Source: Corticium candelabrum | Lineage: Eukaryota > Porifera > Homoscleromorpha > Homosclerophorida > Plakinidae | Assembly: GCF_963422355.1 (NCBI RefSeq) | Contig: NC_085097.1 | Location: 540,001 to 604,000 of the forward strand | Reading direction: 5' to 3' | DNA: 64,000 nt | In this document: in pieces, positions 1 through 9,966 of the stretch | How positions within the stretch are numbered: the first letter of the stretch is position 1 | Layout of the letters: every line of letters starts with the position of its first letter | Notes under the pieces: model-generated | Told to the model about the DNA's origin: nothing | The model's input: only the letters and a program-made list of their open reading frames with translations | Databases searched by the model: none | Translations under genes and position numbers: made by a program

Positions 1-262
<262 letters not shown>

Positions 263-275
263 TTACCCTGCCTAG

Positions 276-635
276 AAGGGCAAAGGCTTTTACTAGAACA
301 TGTGGTACTATGTGCCTTTGTGCAGTGTGATTAGGGAATAGGGTAGAAGCCATGGAATTCCATGGAGGATTACAGACAAAGGAAACATCACTGATAGCTA
401 CAGTTCTGACGAAAGATTGCAGCGTTTCTAGCTGATGCACAGAGCAGTTGTTACTGAAATTTTTTTGTGTGAAGAAAAGCAACCAAATCAGAACCAGAAA
501 TATGGCTATCAGTGATGTCTTCTTGCGTCTTCAATCCTCCAGGAAATTCCATGGCTCTACCCTATTCCCTAACCACCCTGTACTGTACAAAGGCAAATAG
601 TACTAAATGTTCTAATATATAAATTCCCTAGAAAA
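276..635. mobile_element. Inverted-repeat (MITE-like) element
   Basis: Two arms of about 100 bp face each other. The left arm (about 276-380) carries AGAACATGTGGTACTATGTG and GGGAATAGGGTAGAAGCCAT. The right arm (about 530-635) carries the reverse complement with scattered mismatches. The spacer also pairs partly (CACTGATAGC at 389, GCTATCAGTG at 506). No coding capacity is visible and I could not define a target duplication, so the edges are approximate. From 636 to 1147 I see only AT-rich sequence with repeated GGGAATTATT-like motifs and no gene. Confidence 0.6.
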
Positions 636-1147
636 TTATTTTCATCACCTTTTGGCAGGGAAATTAATTGAGAGGGGGAATTATTCGAGAGTGGAGATTA
701 TTTTTGAGATATTGATAGTCTTGTTTTATGACAAGTCTAAGTGACTAAATTTGCCATGCTGTTGCTTCATAAAACTGATAGGTAGCAACGAGTCAAATCT
801 TCATATCGAGTCTTCAATCTCACGCTTTGTATAAGACCTGAAGAGGTACAGTCCTGTGGCTTCATGGATCTGCCACACCCATTGCAATGATTTAAAAATA
901 ACAAATCTTTAGTGGAATTGTAACAACCATGTGCTAGTACGGTTTCAACATGAGACCCATATCAGCATGGCAAAGATTCATTAAAACAGATTACACAGAG
1001 TAATTATTCAAGAGGAAAATATTGGGGGATTATTTCTGGCACTGTTCTGTGAGTAGGGAATTATTTGGGAGCAAATTAATCACGTGTGAAATTATTCAGG
1101 GAAATACGATATATATTATAGTTCTTTAATTTTATTTCAAAATAATT

Positions 1148-1638
1148 TAGCCCGGTGTAGTAGGAAATTGGGTATGCAGATATTAGGTACAGTCGTACCT
1201 AATATCCTAAGAATAACAACTACAGCGTACCAAATATTCTGTACGCCCATGTGTTCAGACTAGGAACGATGATGGTGAGTGAGTGCCTACCTGAAACTTG
1301 CCAGTCCGACTATCAGCGAGTTGTTTCTATTAAACTAAGCAGCCAGATAACTTATACTGGGACACAAACGTATACTAGCTGCATGCTTCTGGAGGATATC
1401 GCCCATTTGCTAGTTCATATCTTTGTGCATGCTCAAAGAGTTGTATGCTAACTGACGCCGCTGCCAGATTTCCTAGAATATTTAGTACGGCTTCCTAGGA
1501 TATTCAGTACAGTGTACCAGATTTCCTGCTGCTGACAGACCGTGCCGGATTTCCTAGAGCTGTACTTATTCCCCTAGAAAATCTGGTACAGTCGTACCCA
1601 ATATCTGAGCGTACCCAATCTGCTGTTACACCGGGCTA
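1148..1638. mobile_element. MITE with TAGCCCGGTGTA terminal inverted repeats
   Basis: The left end TAGCCCGGTGTAGTAGGAAA (1148) and the right end, read on the other strand, TAGCCCGGTGTAACAGCAGA, match over about 50 bp, including GATATTRGGTAC blocks. The 491-bp unit has no meaningful ORF; the 66-aa frame at 1251 looks random. A short perfect hairpin (GATATTAGGTAC / GTACCTAATATC) sits at 1180-1208. The target duplication may be just TA. The superfamily is unknown. From 1639 to 2300 I see no supported gene. Confidence 0.7.
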
Positions 1639-2302
1639 TCTCAATCTTAAAAGTCAACATCACACTCTAAATAACTACAAACCATTCTAGCATTATGCTG
1701 CCATAACCATACAGTCTAACAGACAACTGCTGCATTAGGTTCGAAAAAGCTACACTTAAAGATAAGGTAGATCTTGATGTAGTCTTGCTTGCGATCAGCG
1801 TCAATGATCTTAAACTGTCATCCGACCAAAGGCCATAGTTTTCTATCACCAACAGAAAGAATGTGCCACCAGCGGAATCCACTTCCTGATTATGACAATC
1901 TTTTTCTCCTCCCATTCGTACAGATACATGCCTTGTGTAATCGATGCCATAGTACTGCATTGCCACTAATACCGGCTTAACACTATACAATTTGACTGGC
2001 CCATGCTAAATTAGCCCGAGCTAAACCTACCCAAGTGTTACATATTTTTGTGTTACTGGGCAACAATACACAAAGCTGGATTATTGTCAAAATGGCAAGC
2101 TGTAGTGCAAGCACACAAACTACTCATGGTGAAAACTAGACTGTATCTGTGACATCGCAATAATCTTGCTAACTCAAATTAACTCAGTAAATCAACTACC
2201 GGCAAAACCACATGTCCCATATAATACACACCTCCACAACATCACCCCAACAAACAAAGTTACTACTCAAAAAGTCTTATTTGTAAAGCTATATACCCAC
2301 TC

Positions 2303-4140
2303 TCATAATCGTTCAGGCGGTTGTCCTTTAGTTCTTCTCTGGCTCCGTATACGTAACTTCTCTGTCTTGATGGAATCATCATCCGAATCAGAATCAGTCA
2401 CAATTGCATTATCAGCTGGCAGGGACTCACATGTTTTCTGAGACAATATTCTGCTTGACAAATGGTTCATGTGTACTTCTTTAGTAGTGCCTGCGAGAAA
2501 TCTAATCATATGCATATGTACTATCTTTGTCTTAGAACTTTAGTATTGTTGCCAGTTTCCAAAAATTCTTTTTTTTACTTTCTGGCTGTCAGAAAGTAAA
2601 GTAAATAATTTTGTTGGCCATCCCTCCTGAATATATCAAATGATTTTTTGTAAGACGGCATCTTTCCTAATGTATTTCTGAAGTTGCTTGTAGACAATGG
2701 GTCCATTTTTAACATTTTGGGTCTCTAGGCTGGCCACAAACTGCTCAGCTTCTTCGTCTTGTTGTCTAATTTGATCGAAAGATTCATCATGACCTATAGG
2801 GAGACATGACAAAGCATCAGCATTTCCATGACTGGATGAACTTCGATACTCAATATCGTACTTGCACTGCGATAGTTGGAAAGCCCATCTAGTCAAGCGA
2901 CTGCTGGTTCTAGTAGGAACTGATATCCTAGTAGCATCAAAAATTGTCACCATCACATGCTAGAAACAAAGGTTGATCAAGATTGTACATTGGTAGAACT
3001 AACTGGTGATGAGGTAAGCTTCTCTGAGTTGTGTTAATTAAAGGAGCATGCAACTTCACTGGACCAAACCCAAGGCACATGTTTTTTTCCAACAGATGAC
3101 CGAGTGGAGCTGTATGATCAAATAGCCTAGGAAAAAATTGAGAAAAATACATGACCATTCCTAGGAATGAACCTAATTCAGCTTGATTTGTAGAAATCAG
3201 CATGTCTTGAATGGATTTTATCTTCTCTTCTGAAGGCTGAATACCATCCTTGTCGATGACATGACCAAGATATTGTACCAATGACTGAAATAATGAACAT
3301 TTATCTGTCTTCAAACAAAGGCCTGATGCGCTTCAACACTTAAGACAAGTTTGTAACTGTTCTTCATCATCGGACCCTGTCACCAAAATGTCATCAAAGA
3401 AATCAGTGGTTTTCTTGATATTCTTTAACACCTTATTCATTACTCTTTGAAATATAGCAGGAGCAGAGCTCACTCCAAATGGTAATCAATGAAATTTGAA
3501 CAAGCCTTTATGCGAGTTCATCACCAAATATTTCTGACTTTCCGAATCCAGTTCCAATTGATTGTATGCATCTGACAAGTCTAACTTAGAGAATTTTTGC
3601 CTTCCTGAGACAGAGAACAGTGAAAAGATCAGACAGATGTGGAATAGGGTGCTGGTCTACCACCATAAATTTGTTGAGATGCTTAAAGTCTCCGCATATT
3701 CGTACAGATCCTGGTTGCTTCACAACATTTGACAGTTGGAAAAGCACATATGCAGCATTATGCACTGGCTGCAAAACCTCTCGTTTAACCAGTCTGTCTA
3801 ATTCTACGTCTATTTGTTTTCTTAGATGCATATGCATAAGAGGTTTTCTAAACAGAAAGATTTTTAGATCTGCGTCCGGACGAACTTGGATGCTTGCCTT
3901 CTCACTACAACATCCCAACTTGTCCTGGAATATATCAGAAAATTCATACAACAGCTCACCCAAAGCAATCGGTGCTATGACTTCCACTGGTAACACAGCT
4001 GGGCCTCCCAGGTTTGTCAGAAATTCAATACAAGTTGTTGCAAGTTCAACTTTCCTTATCCAATCCATTCCAAGTAGATTGGTTCCAACCCACACCTTAA
4101 CATAGAATTGAATGTCAGCTAATGTGTTTCGAAATTGCAC
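2303..4140 (-). pseudogene. Decayed Ty3/gypsy polyprotein fragment
   Basis: Read on the minus strand from 4140 down, this keeps the order of a gypsy pol gene. A protease-like segment with GTNLLGMDWI is followed by a reverse transcriptase N-terminus with VRICGDFKHLNK and VDQHPIPHLSDLF. The fingers/palm remnant has a damaged catalytic box (FFDDILV in a broken frame near 3400). Next come a thumb/connection segment (QYLGHVIDKDGIQPSEEKI, 2937-3314), an RNase H tail (2636-2956, NADALSCLP) and a C-terminal tail near 2303-2515 ending RTKGQPPERL. Frames change at least four times and most of the integrase is missing. The catalytic core does not read through, so the copy is dead. No LTRs were found. 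It resembles K02A2.6-type gypsy proteins. Confidence 0.85.
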
Positions 4141-4595
4141 TGTTTTGGTACAAATTCCTTTTTAAATGCCATAACTTTTCCGATACATTTCGAAGTCTTC
4201 CTTGGGAGGTCACTAGTCTTGGACTCCCAAGACATTCCCAAGAGTGAGCATTGAGTAACGATACGTAACCAGTAAAACTGTAATGCAGTACATGTTACAG
4301 TATACTGTTCACAGTTGTCTCAACTCTACAGTGTAGATTAATTAGAAAACTCCAAGGTAATTAATTAATTAAGTTGCATGGAGCTCCAAATATTCTTACA
4401 TCTGTCCCAAAGTAATGGATAAGTGAGCTAGTACTTGTTTTGATGGTAAATGCCCAAATTAACAAGCAATAGGATGGATGGCCCAGAGCCTACTATTACT
4501 TCCACAGATATGGGTATCATACACTTCACTAAGCACATTGTCAAATTACGATAGCTTTATATAGTGCATGTCCGATTAGACATATACCTCTTCCT
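4141..4595. other. Intergenic, no feature seen
   Basis: AT-rich sequence between the gypsy remnant and the coiled-coil gene. No ORF, structured RNA or inverted repeat could be supported. It probably contains the 3' UTR of the minus-strand gene ending at 4596. Confidence 0.5.
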
Positions 4596-5184
4596 TCATA
4601 CTTCGCTTTGTTGCTGAACCTCCTGTATACGTAGCTGACCTTGTACTAATTGCAAGAGCTCTTCTAGACGACCACGTGTTTTTTGTTGTACTAGTGCTGC
4701 TCCCTCGCCTCACTGTCAGTTCTGCTCAATTAATTTTAATAAATCAAGTTAGCTAGTTCGCTCGCATGAATGCACCATAATACTTACCTGCAAAGTCAAC
4801 TGTAGTTCTCTTCGCACACTGGCCTGTCTGGGGCGGTAGCGTTGGTTGCGACAAACTCTTCTTTAGTAAACTGGAGCTTCTGGAAGTGCTGCGACTTGGT
4901 CCTACCTTGTGGGTGTGGTCTGCACCTTGATGCTTCGCTCTTCTTTCTGCAAGCGTCTTTGTTTGTAAGTTCTCTGGGAGGCCGTCGTCTGTTGTTGAAC
5001 GAACGGAAACTTTTGTACAAGAGTTCACAGTCGTAAGACGACTAGTGCGGGAGGTCGACGAACATGCCGAGGAAGAAGACTTCGTTCTAGAGACGCCACA
5101 GATTGGGGACAATGCGGACACAGTAGCTGCAGCTTCTCTGCTCCTCCAAAAATCAAATACATTCGCATGATTACTTTCATCCAT
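4596..5184 (-). CDS. Small Ser/Thr-rich protein with C-terminal coiled coil, two exons
   Basis: Exon 1 (5184 to 4788) starts MDESNHANVFDFW and ends at a textbook donor, CAG|GTAAGTATT, in phase 1. Exon 2 (4708 to 4596) is entered through acceptor GACAGTGAG and joins in frame to GEGAALVQQKTRGRLEELLQ, ending in TGA. The product is about 169 aa: a low-complexity basic Ser/Thr/Arg N-terminal 120 residues, then a short amphipathic helix (LEELLQLVQGQLRIQEVQ) that looks like a coiled coil. An acceptor 4 nt upstream (CTGACAG at 4713) also gives an open frame but loses the coiled coil and the nearby stop; I prefer the first. The family is not recognised; a cytoskeletal or adaptor subunit is possible but not shown. 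The gene lies 120 bp downstream of the CARD/Death gene on the same strand and appears to be separate. Confidence 0.55.
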
Positions 5185-5303
5185 TATAATCTACTGTCCC
5201 GGATGTTACTCTAGTTATTGGTATGCATCTAATTATGTATTTCGTTCTTACACACAATCTACACACGCAAACCCTGTAATAAGATGAAAATGCAAGTAAA
5301 AAT

Positions 5304-5954
5304 CTATTCCGTTTTAACACCCAACCTTCTAACTTGTTGCACTAATTCAACAAGATCCCTTCCAAAAACTTGATCTGCTGTCAGTCGCTGACTACAGTCA
5401 ATTAAAACATTCACTAAACAATAGCGTGTAGCTTTATCATTAAACTTTTCTTTCCACAGCAGCAAATAAAGTTCAGCCTTCTCTGGTTCAAGTTTATCTC
5501 GTCGATCAGCAATAATACGAGCCTCAATTTCCAAATCATCACTGTTCGGTTCCATAAATGGAATCAAACTGTTCCATCTTCGCCCTAAACGCATTGCAAT
5601 TTTGTGTATTTCTGGAGAAGTAGGACTGGTATGAACTAATTCCCATTTCTCATCTGCAACTGGCGGCAGAAATGGAGCGGCTGTTGATGGCACATTGAAA
5701 TGTTGAGTAGGAGTAAGCTGATGCTGCTGTATAGAATCATTTAAGCCTCCAACAATGTGATGATGGGTAGCCACATCCACATCTTTATTGATAAAAGACA
5801 AGCCAGTAGCAGTCATTTGATCATTACTGGAAGAACCAGTTGGACAAGTAACTGGGTTTCCCTGCATTAATAAACAAATGCACATACATTAACAACATGA
5901 ATGCAATTAACAACAGAGAAAGCACATGTGTGACACACGCACGCACGCATGCAT

Positions 5955-6014
<60 letters not shown>

Positions 6015-7137
6015 GCACACACACACACACATGCACACAGGTAACAGACCTGTCGAGAATGTTGAAAAACCTTGTTGTTGACTCTGCCTTCTAGCAACAA
6101 AAATCATTAAGCATAAACACCATTCTATTGCATCCACACACACACGCGCGCGCACGCACGCACACACACACACACACACACAATAAACATCCTAAATTTA
6201 GTTAGTCAACAATGAATCCATCAATGTTAAAAACTGATCACGTAATTAGTGAAAATGACAGTAGTTATACCAAGATCTTCAAAGTCTTCATTAGCCACAT
6301 CATTGAAAAGTCCTTTATACTGCCTCAATCAAACACCCCATTCAAGCTTAATTAATCTCCTAAATAAAGCTCTTTGTAAGTATAAACACCTCCTTGTATT
6401 TGAAGCCCAATTGTAAATCGAGAGCTTTAGCAGTCAGATGAGTCAATAGAATGCATAAAACAGAACGACAGAGATATAACAAACACAGACACACACTGGC
6501 AGACTCACAATAACCTTTGAAGCACAATACATGCCAAATGTTAATTAAAAATGAGAAAACACAGTAAACGTACACCAGAGGTAGATATAAACATGAGCAA
6601 GAAAGCAGGTCATGTAGCAGTACAACAATCTACACGCTAATTGTAGCTATGCTCTTGAAAAGAAAGCAGTTGACAGCTCAAAAATCAAATCATCACATTT
6701 CAATTAAATTTCACTACACCTCCTTGGTGATACGAGCACTCTTTCGATCTATCATCATGCTGTCTACCTGACGAAAATCCTGTTCCAAAACTACGAGCAG
6801 AAACAAACGTACTCCTCCCAGTCAGTTCGTCGACAACGAACGTTTGCCCAGCCGTATCGAGAGCATCACAAAATTTTTGATACGAGTCTGGACCTTTGAA
6901 TCGTGTGATTTCAATAAGGCAATTCAACTTCCTCAAGTCCGTCTTTTTCACCTCTATCTCCTGCTTTTCGTGGTAGGTTATAAGTTGCTCACCCAACAGT
7001 GCCCACAGTAATTTTTCTGTAACTTTGCAGTTGTCCTGTAGGTAGCTCATCTTCCTGTCTACACGCGACTGCCATAAGTTTTCCATCTCTTGCATGTTTG
7101 AGTCACTAAAACAACGCATGCGTACAACTGACTCCAC
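5304..7137 (-). CDS. CARD plus Death-domain adaptor-like protein (CRADD/RAIDD-like architecture)
   Basis: The N-terminal exon (7137 to about 6715) encodes a CARD-like helical bundle: EMENLWQSRVDRKMSYLQ, LLWALLGEQLITYHEKQEI, LRKLNCLIEITRFKGPDSYQ and FCDALDTAGQ, in the spacing usual for CARDs. The last exon (5861 to 5304) has a Gln/Thr-rich linker and then a Death-domain-like stretch: IHKIAMRLGRRWNSLIPFM, EIEARIIADRRDKLEPEKAE, YLLLWKEKFNDKATRYCLVN and LIDCSQRL. Two small exons, 6319 to 6271 (YKGLFNDVANEDFEDL) and 6087 to 6050 (GRVNNKVFQHSRQ), join to the last exon in phase with GT-AG ends. How the CARD exon joins the small exons is not settled; an exon may be missing or the donor near 6715-6720 may be weak. 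CARD-then-Death order is that of caspase adaptors such as CRADD, acting by homotypic domain binding in the cytosol. That role here is inference from architecture. An (AC)n tract lies in an intron. Confidence 0.6.
5957..6181. repeat. (AC)n microsatellites in an intron
   Basis: Two AC tracts (5957-6030, interrupted by GC steps, and 6137-6181) flank the 38-nt candidate exon at 6050-6087 of the CARD/Death gene. The long TH or CV repeat ORFs here are products of the dinucleotide. Confidence 0.95.
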
Positions 7138-7506
7138 AACCCCGGATATTTCGATGGTCTCTACTAGGCTTACGAGTAGGCTTACGAGTAATGTCTCTGT
7201 GGACGGACAGACTTACCAAGGGACAGATGGACAATTGGAATGCAGTGTAAGCTCATTGTTATTGCTGGTGTTAGTTAGTTAGAAGAAACGTTATTACTAC
7301 CTATGGACATTGAGGGACGTTGTTTGTATAATGCAGTAGAGTGGTATTGTAAATTATAATGGTGAAGTGATGATGTTGTTAGTTGGTGGTGTGACTGGGA
7401 CTGTATCTAGTGAAAACATACATTGACAATGATTTTGTTTGAAGTCATGATTATGATGTTGGAATTCATGGGCAACCCAGTGTGTGGTGGCTATTAATTA
7501 ATTACA
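7138..7506. promoter_or_regulatory. Upstream region of the CARD/Death gene
   Basis: About 370 bp between the start of the minus-strand CARD exon and the mitochondrial rRNA insert. It should hold the promoter and 5' UTR of that gene, but I see no convincing TATA or initiator motif. A short direct repeat (AGGCTTACGAGTA, twice at 7164-7189) is the only structure. Confidence 0.25.
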
Positions 7507-7980
7507 GGTATTGCATGGCCGTCGTTAGCTTGTGTTGTGAGATCAATAAAACGAGCGCAACCCTTGTTAAATTTATTTTTGCGGAGTATTATTTTAATTA
7601 AATAAGAATGATGCCAGGTCCCTATGGTCCTAATGTTGAAAGCTATCTATGCGCTACAATCTTATATACAAAGGGGGGAAAGTAATCCTTAATTAAAGTA
7701 GAAGTTTGGAGGATGACCGGAAATGGTTATTTGAAGTTGGATTTAATAGTAATCAAAGAGTAGAGCACTTTGGTGAATATGGCTCTATATATCTATATAT
7801 AGTGTTCGTACAAATTGCCCGTCACCTTGTCCCAGTTGAGTCTTTCTTTAAGTACAAAGAAGGGTTTAAAAATAGGCGGGTTTTTGTAATCAATTAAAAA
7901 TTTTAAAGCTGTCTTGTATCAGGGGGGAGTAGCAAGGTTGAGTAAGTCGTAACATAGTTGCGGTACTGCAAAGTGTCGCA
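7507..7980 (+). rRNA. rns: Mitochondrial-type small-subunit rRNA, 3' part (probable nuclear insert)
   Basis: Signature blocks of the SSU rRNA 3' major and minor domains occur in order: GCATGGCCGTCGTTAGCTTG and AACGAGCGCAACCC (7513-7566), CGCTACAATC (7651), AAATTGCCCGTCACC (7814) and AAGTCGTAACATAGTTGCGG (7947). These match the universal GCATGGCTGTCGTCAGCTCG, AACGAGCGCAACCC, GTGCTACAAT, CCGCCCGTCACC and AAGTCGTAACAAGG motifs. AT-richness, the eroded conserved bases (AAATTG for ACACACCG; ACATAGTTG for ACAAGGTA) and the TA-rich insert at 7783-7800 suggest a mitochondrial gene that has decayed after transfer. The 5' half of the rRNA is absent. It lies between host genes and repeats, so I read it as a NUMT rather than a functional gene. 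Confidence 0.85.
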
Positions 7981-7988
7981 GGAATTAG

Positions 7989-8058
7989 GCCTTTATAGTT
8001 CAACTTGAGAACAGCGCCGAAGGGAGGGATTGTGTTGGTTGAAATCCAACAAGAGGCT
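7989..8058 (+). tRNA. Degenerate tRNA-like sequence between rns and rnl
   Basis: Seventy nucleotides fold as a tRNA: acceptor GCCTTTA/AAGAGGC (6 of 7 pairs, one A-A mismatch, one G-U), D arm GTTC/GAAC, and a perfect T arm GTTGG-TTGAAAT-CCAAC with a 7-nt loop. The anticodon arm (GCGCC GAAGGGA GGGAT) pairs poorly and lacks U33, so no anticodon can be assigned. By position it corresponds to trnG or trnV in the rns-trnG-trnV-rnl order of demosponge mtDNA (from memory). It is most likely a decayed copy. Confidence 0.6.
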
Positions 8059-8064
8059 TTAATA

Positions 8065-8320
8065 ATATAGACATTTAAAAAATAAAGTTGAAAAATTTAT
8101 ATGTAAAAGATTAGTATAAACGAACAGCGAATGGATGACTAGGGTGTTCTTAATGAACGTAAATAAACGAAAGGTCAACTTTGAGTAACTTTGAGAGTTT
8201 GAATTTCCGTAGGGGAAACCCAAGTAATTTTATTATGTTTGGGAATTAAAACATTTTAGTACCAAATAAAAGAAGATTCCTTTAGTAGCGGCGAGCAAAA
8301 ACGGACAAACTTGATCTCCA
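8065..8320 (+). rRNA. rnl: Mitochondrial-type large-subunit rRNA, 5' fragment (probable nuclear insert)
   Basis: Domain I landmarks of LSU rRNA follow the tRNA-like sequence: GAATGGATGACTAGG (8130; compare GGTGGATGCCTTGG), TTTCCGTAGGGGAAACCCA (8203; compare TTTCCGAATGGGGAAACCCA) and TTTAGTAGCGGCGAGCAAAA (8281; compare AGTAGCGGCGAGCGAA). Similarity ends near 8320, so only about the first 250 nt are present. Order and strand match rns upstream, showing that the three genes came in as one piece of about 0.8 kb. Confidence 0.85.
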
Positions 8321-8710
8321 AGATTGCCAAGAGGTTTATTAAACAACATTACATAATAATTTAGACAGGAACCCAACATTGGCAACGCGTATCTCGTATG
8401 TGATAATCTTTGGCTTTAAGTATTTGACCAAGTTCTATTCCAACTAGCCATTGCGTATTCAATTATACACGCACAGAAGAAAGAACAATGCAAAGGCACT
8501 AAAAATAGGATCCATATTCGTGCAACGTGTGTTATGACATCATGGTATACCATCACGTGACCGGTAAACCTGTATCTACCATGTTCTAAACAGGTCTAAT
8601 TAAACATGTTTAATTAATTAACGCTAATGAAAACGCGCTAAATCTTAACATGCTTAATGGAGACACCTACGCCCTAGGTTGCGCTTTGCATGCACTCCTA
8701 AACTTACCAA
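8321..8710. other. Intergenic, no feature seen
   Basis: Sequence between the rRNA insert and the palindromic element. No ORF, splice-bounded exon or repeat could be supported. Confidence 0.4.
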
Positions 8711-8985
8711 ACTAGAATTTTAAAAAAATTTCTGAAAAAAGAAACAGATGTAGGGATTGTATAAAAGTAACAGTAACAAGATCTAAAGGTAATATGAACC
8801 AAAGCCAGACATCACTAGTGAATTCTTCCAACCTCCACATTTGCTACATTTTACATTTAGTAGGTTGGAAGGATTCACTAATGATGTCTGGCTTTGGTTC
8901 ATATTATCTATAGATCTTGTTTCTGTTACTTTTTATACAATCTCTACATCTATTTCTTTTTTCAGAGATTTTTTTAAATTCTAGT
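8711..8985. mobile_element. Near-perfect 275-bp palindromic MITE
   Basis: The left arm begins ACTAGAATTTTAAAAAAATT; the right arm ends AATTTAGTAG-type sequence as its complement (AAATTCTAGT at 8976-8985). The arms pair over about 120 bp with few mismatches (for example AAAGCCAGACATCACTAGTG at 8801 against CACTAATGATGTCTGGCTTT). The loop is about 30 bp (8837-8866). There is no ORF. No clear target duplication is visible, so the superfamily is open. From 8986 to 9290 the sequence is AT-rich and without a gene. Confidence 0.8.
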
Positions 8986-9290
8986 AATATTTAACATCTA
9001 TTAATATTATAATATACCGTATTCTAGCTATATCTAGACAATATGTAACATGCATAAAACGTAATAATTAATGTAACGATAAATACTATAACTTCAAATT
9101 TTGATTTGCAATAAGTTGTTTAATTAATGCTTTTAATTCTTGCAGTTCTTATAGAATTTGTCTGTTGTTGTTCACTGTTATGGAACAGCGGGAGGCTGAA
9201 CCCAGTTGAGATGGGATTCTTTTGCCAAACAAAAATTTTAAGTAGGATAATAATAAAAAGATTGATAATTTGTAACCATGCATAACTCAC

Positions 9291-9441
9291 TGGCTGGAAG
9301 GACTGCGTTTGCGGTGCCAGAAGCTGCCACGGCCACGGTTTTGAACATCTGCGGGCCCGGGGTTAGGTTGTCAGCTGTAGGTTCTCCATTGGTTTTTTTG
9401 CTATCTGCAACGACATGTTTCAGTTTGCTCTTTATCTGCAT
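9291..9441 (-). CDS. Candidate single exon of an unrecognised minus-strand gene
   Basis: On the minus strand, acceptor GGTCTAG at 9442 and donor CCA|GTGAGTTATG at 9291 bound an open stretch reading through KKTNGEPTADNLTPGPQMFK and VAVAASGTANAVLPA. GC content is well above its surroundings, as expected of an exon. No partner exon was identified and the family is not recognised. It could also be a chance open frame. Confidence 0.3.
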
Positions 9442-9485
9442 CTAGACCACATTTACAGTCTACCTACCACTTACCTACCATATGA

Positions 9486-9868
9486 AAATGCAACTAACAT
9501 GTAACCTACATTTGACGTATTATTTTCTGCACGAATTGCCCATGTCTATACAAAGCATCTGCATGCATCAGGTAGCCCCATAAACTAGCAATTGAATGGA
9601 GAATATTTCTTTTATATATACCATGAAATCTTTGCTTAATTTTCTGATCAAGTTGACTACTTTGCACTATATCTGGCAATATAGGAAAATGCAACTAATA
9701 TAACCTACATTTGACTATCATTTCATGCACGAATTGCCCATGTCTATACAAAGCATTTGCGTGCATCAGGTAGCCCCATAAACTAGCAATTTATTGCAGA
9801 ATATTTCCTTTATATGTATCATGAAATCTTTGCCCAATTGTCTGATCAAGTTGAATACTTTACAACGC
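9486..9868. repeat. Two tandem copies of a ~200-bp repeat
   Basis: The two units start at 9486 and 9686 with GAAAATGCAACTAA and share CACGAATTGCCCATGTCTAT, CAGGTAGCCCCATAAACTAG and CATGAAATCTTTGC. They differ at scattered positions. A third, diverged copy lies at 12376-12534 and is interrupted by the IS3EU-type and gypsy-1 insertions. These intact copies therefore show what the target looked like before insertion. Confidence 0.85.
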
Positions 9869-9869
9869 A

Positions 9870-9961
<92 letters not shown>
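9869..9961. repeat. (AC)n microsatellite
   Basis: A pure AC tract of about 92 bp immediately after the 200-bp repeats and immediately before the Ig-like exon; its last CAG may serve as that exon's acceptor. Confidence 0.97.

Positions 9962-9966
<5 letters not shown>

Noticed and set aside
2166..2441. Plus-strand 91-aa ORF
   Set aside because: Antisense shadow of the gypsy remnant tail on the minus strand.
5824..6179. Cysteine/valine-rich or Thr-His repeat proteins over AC/GT tracts (also at 9766-10024, 11120-11502, 52459-52724)
   Set aside because: Translations of microsatellites.
7507..8320. Bacterial contamination rRNA operon
   Set aside because: Strong AT bias, shortened variable regions, a tRNA-like spacer and eroded universal motifs fit mitochondrial origin. 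Both flanks are animal-type sequence.
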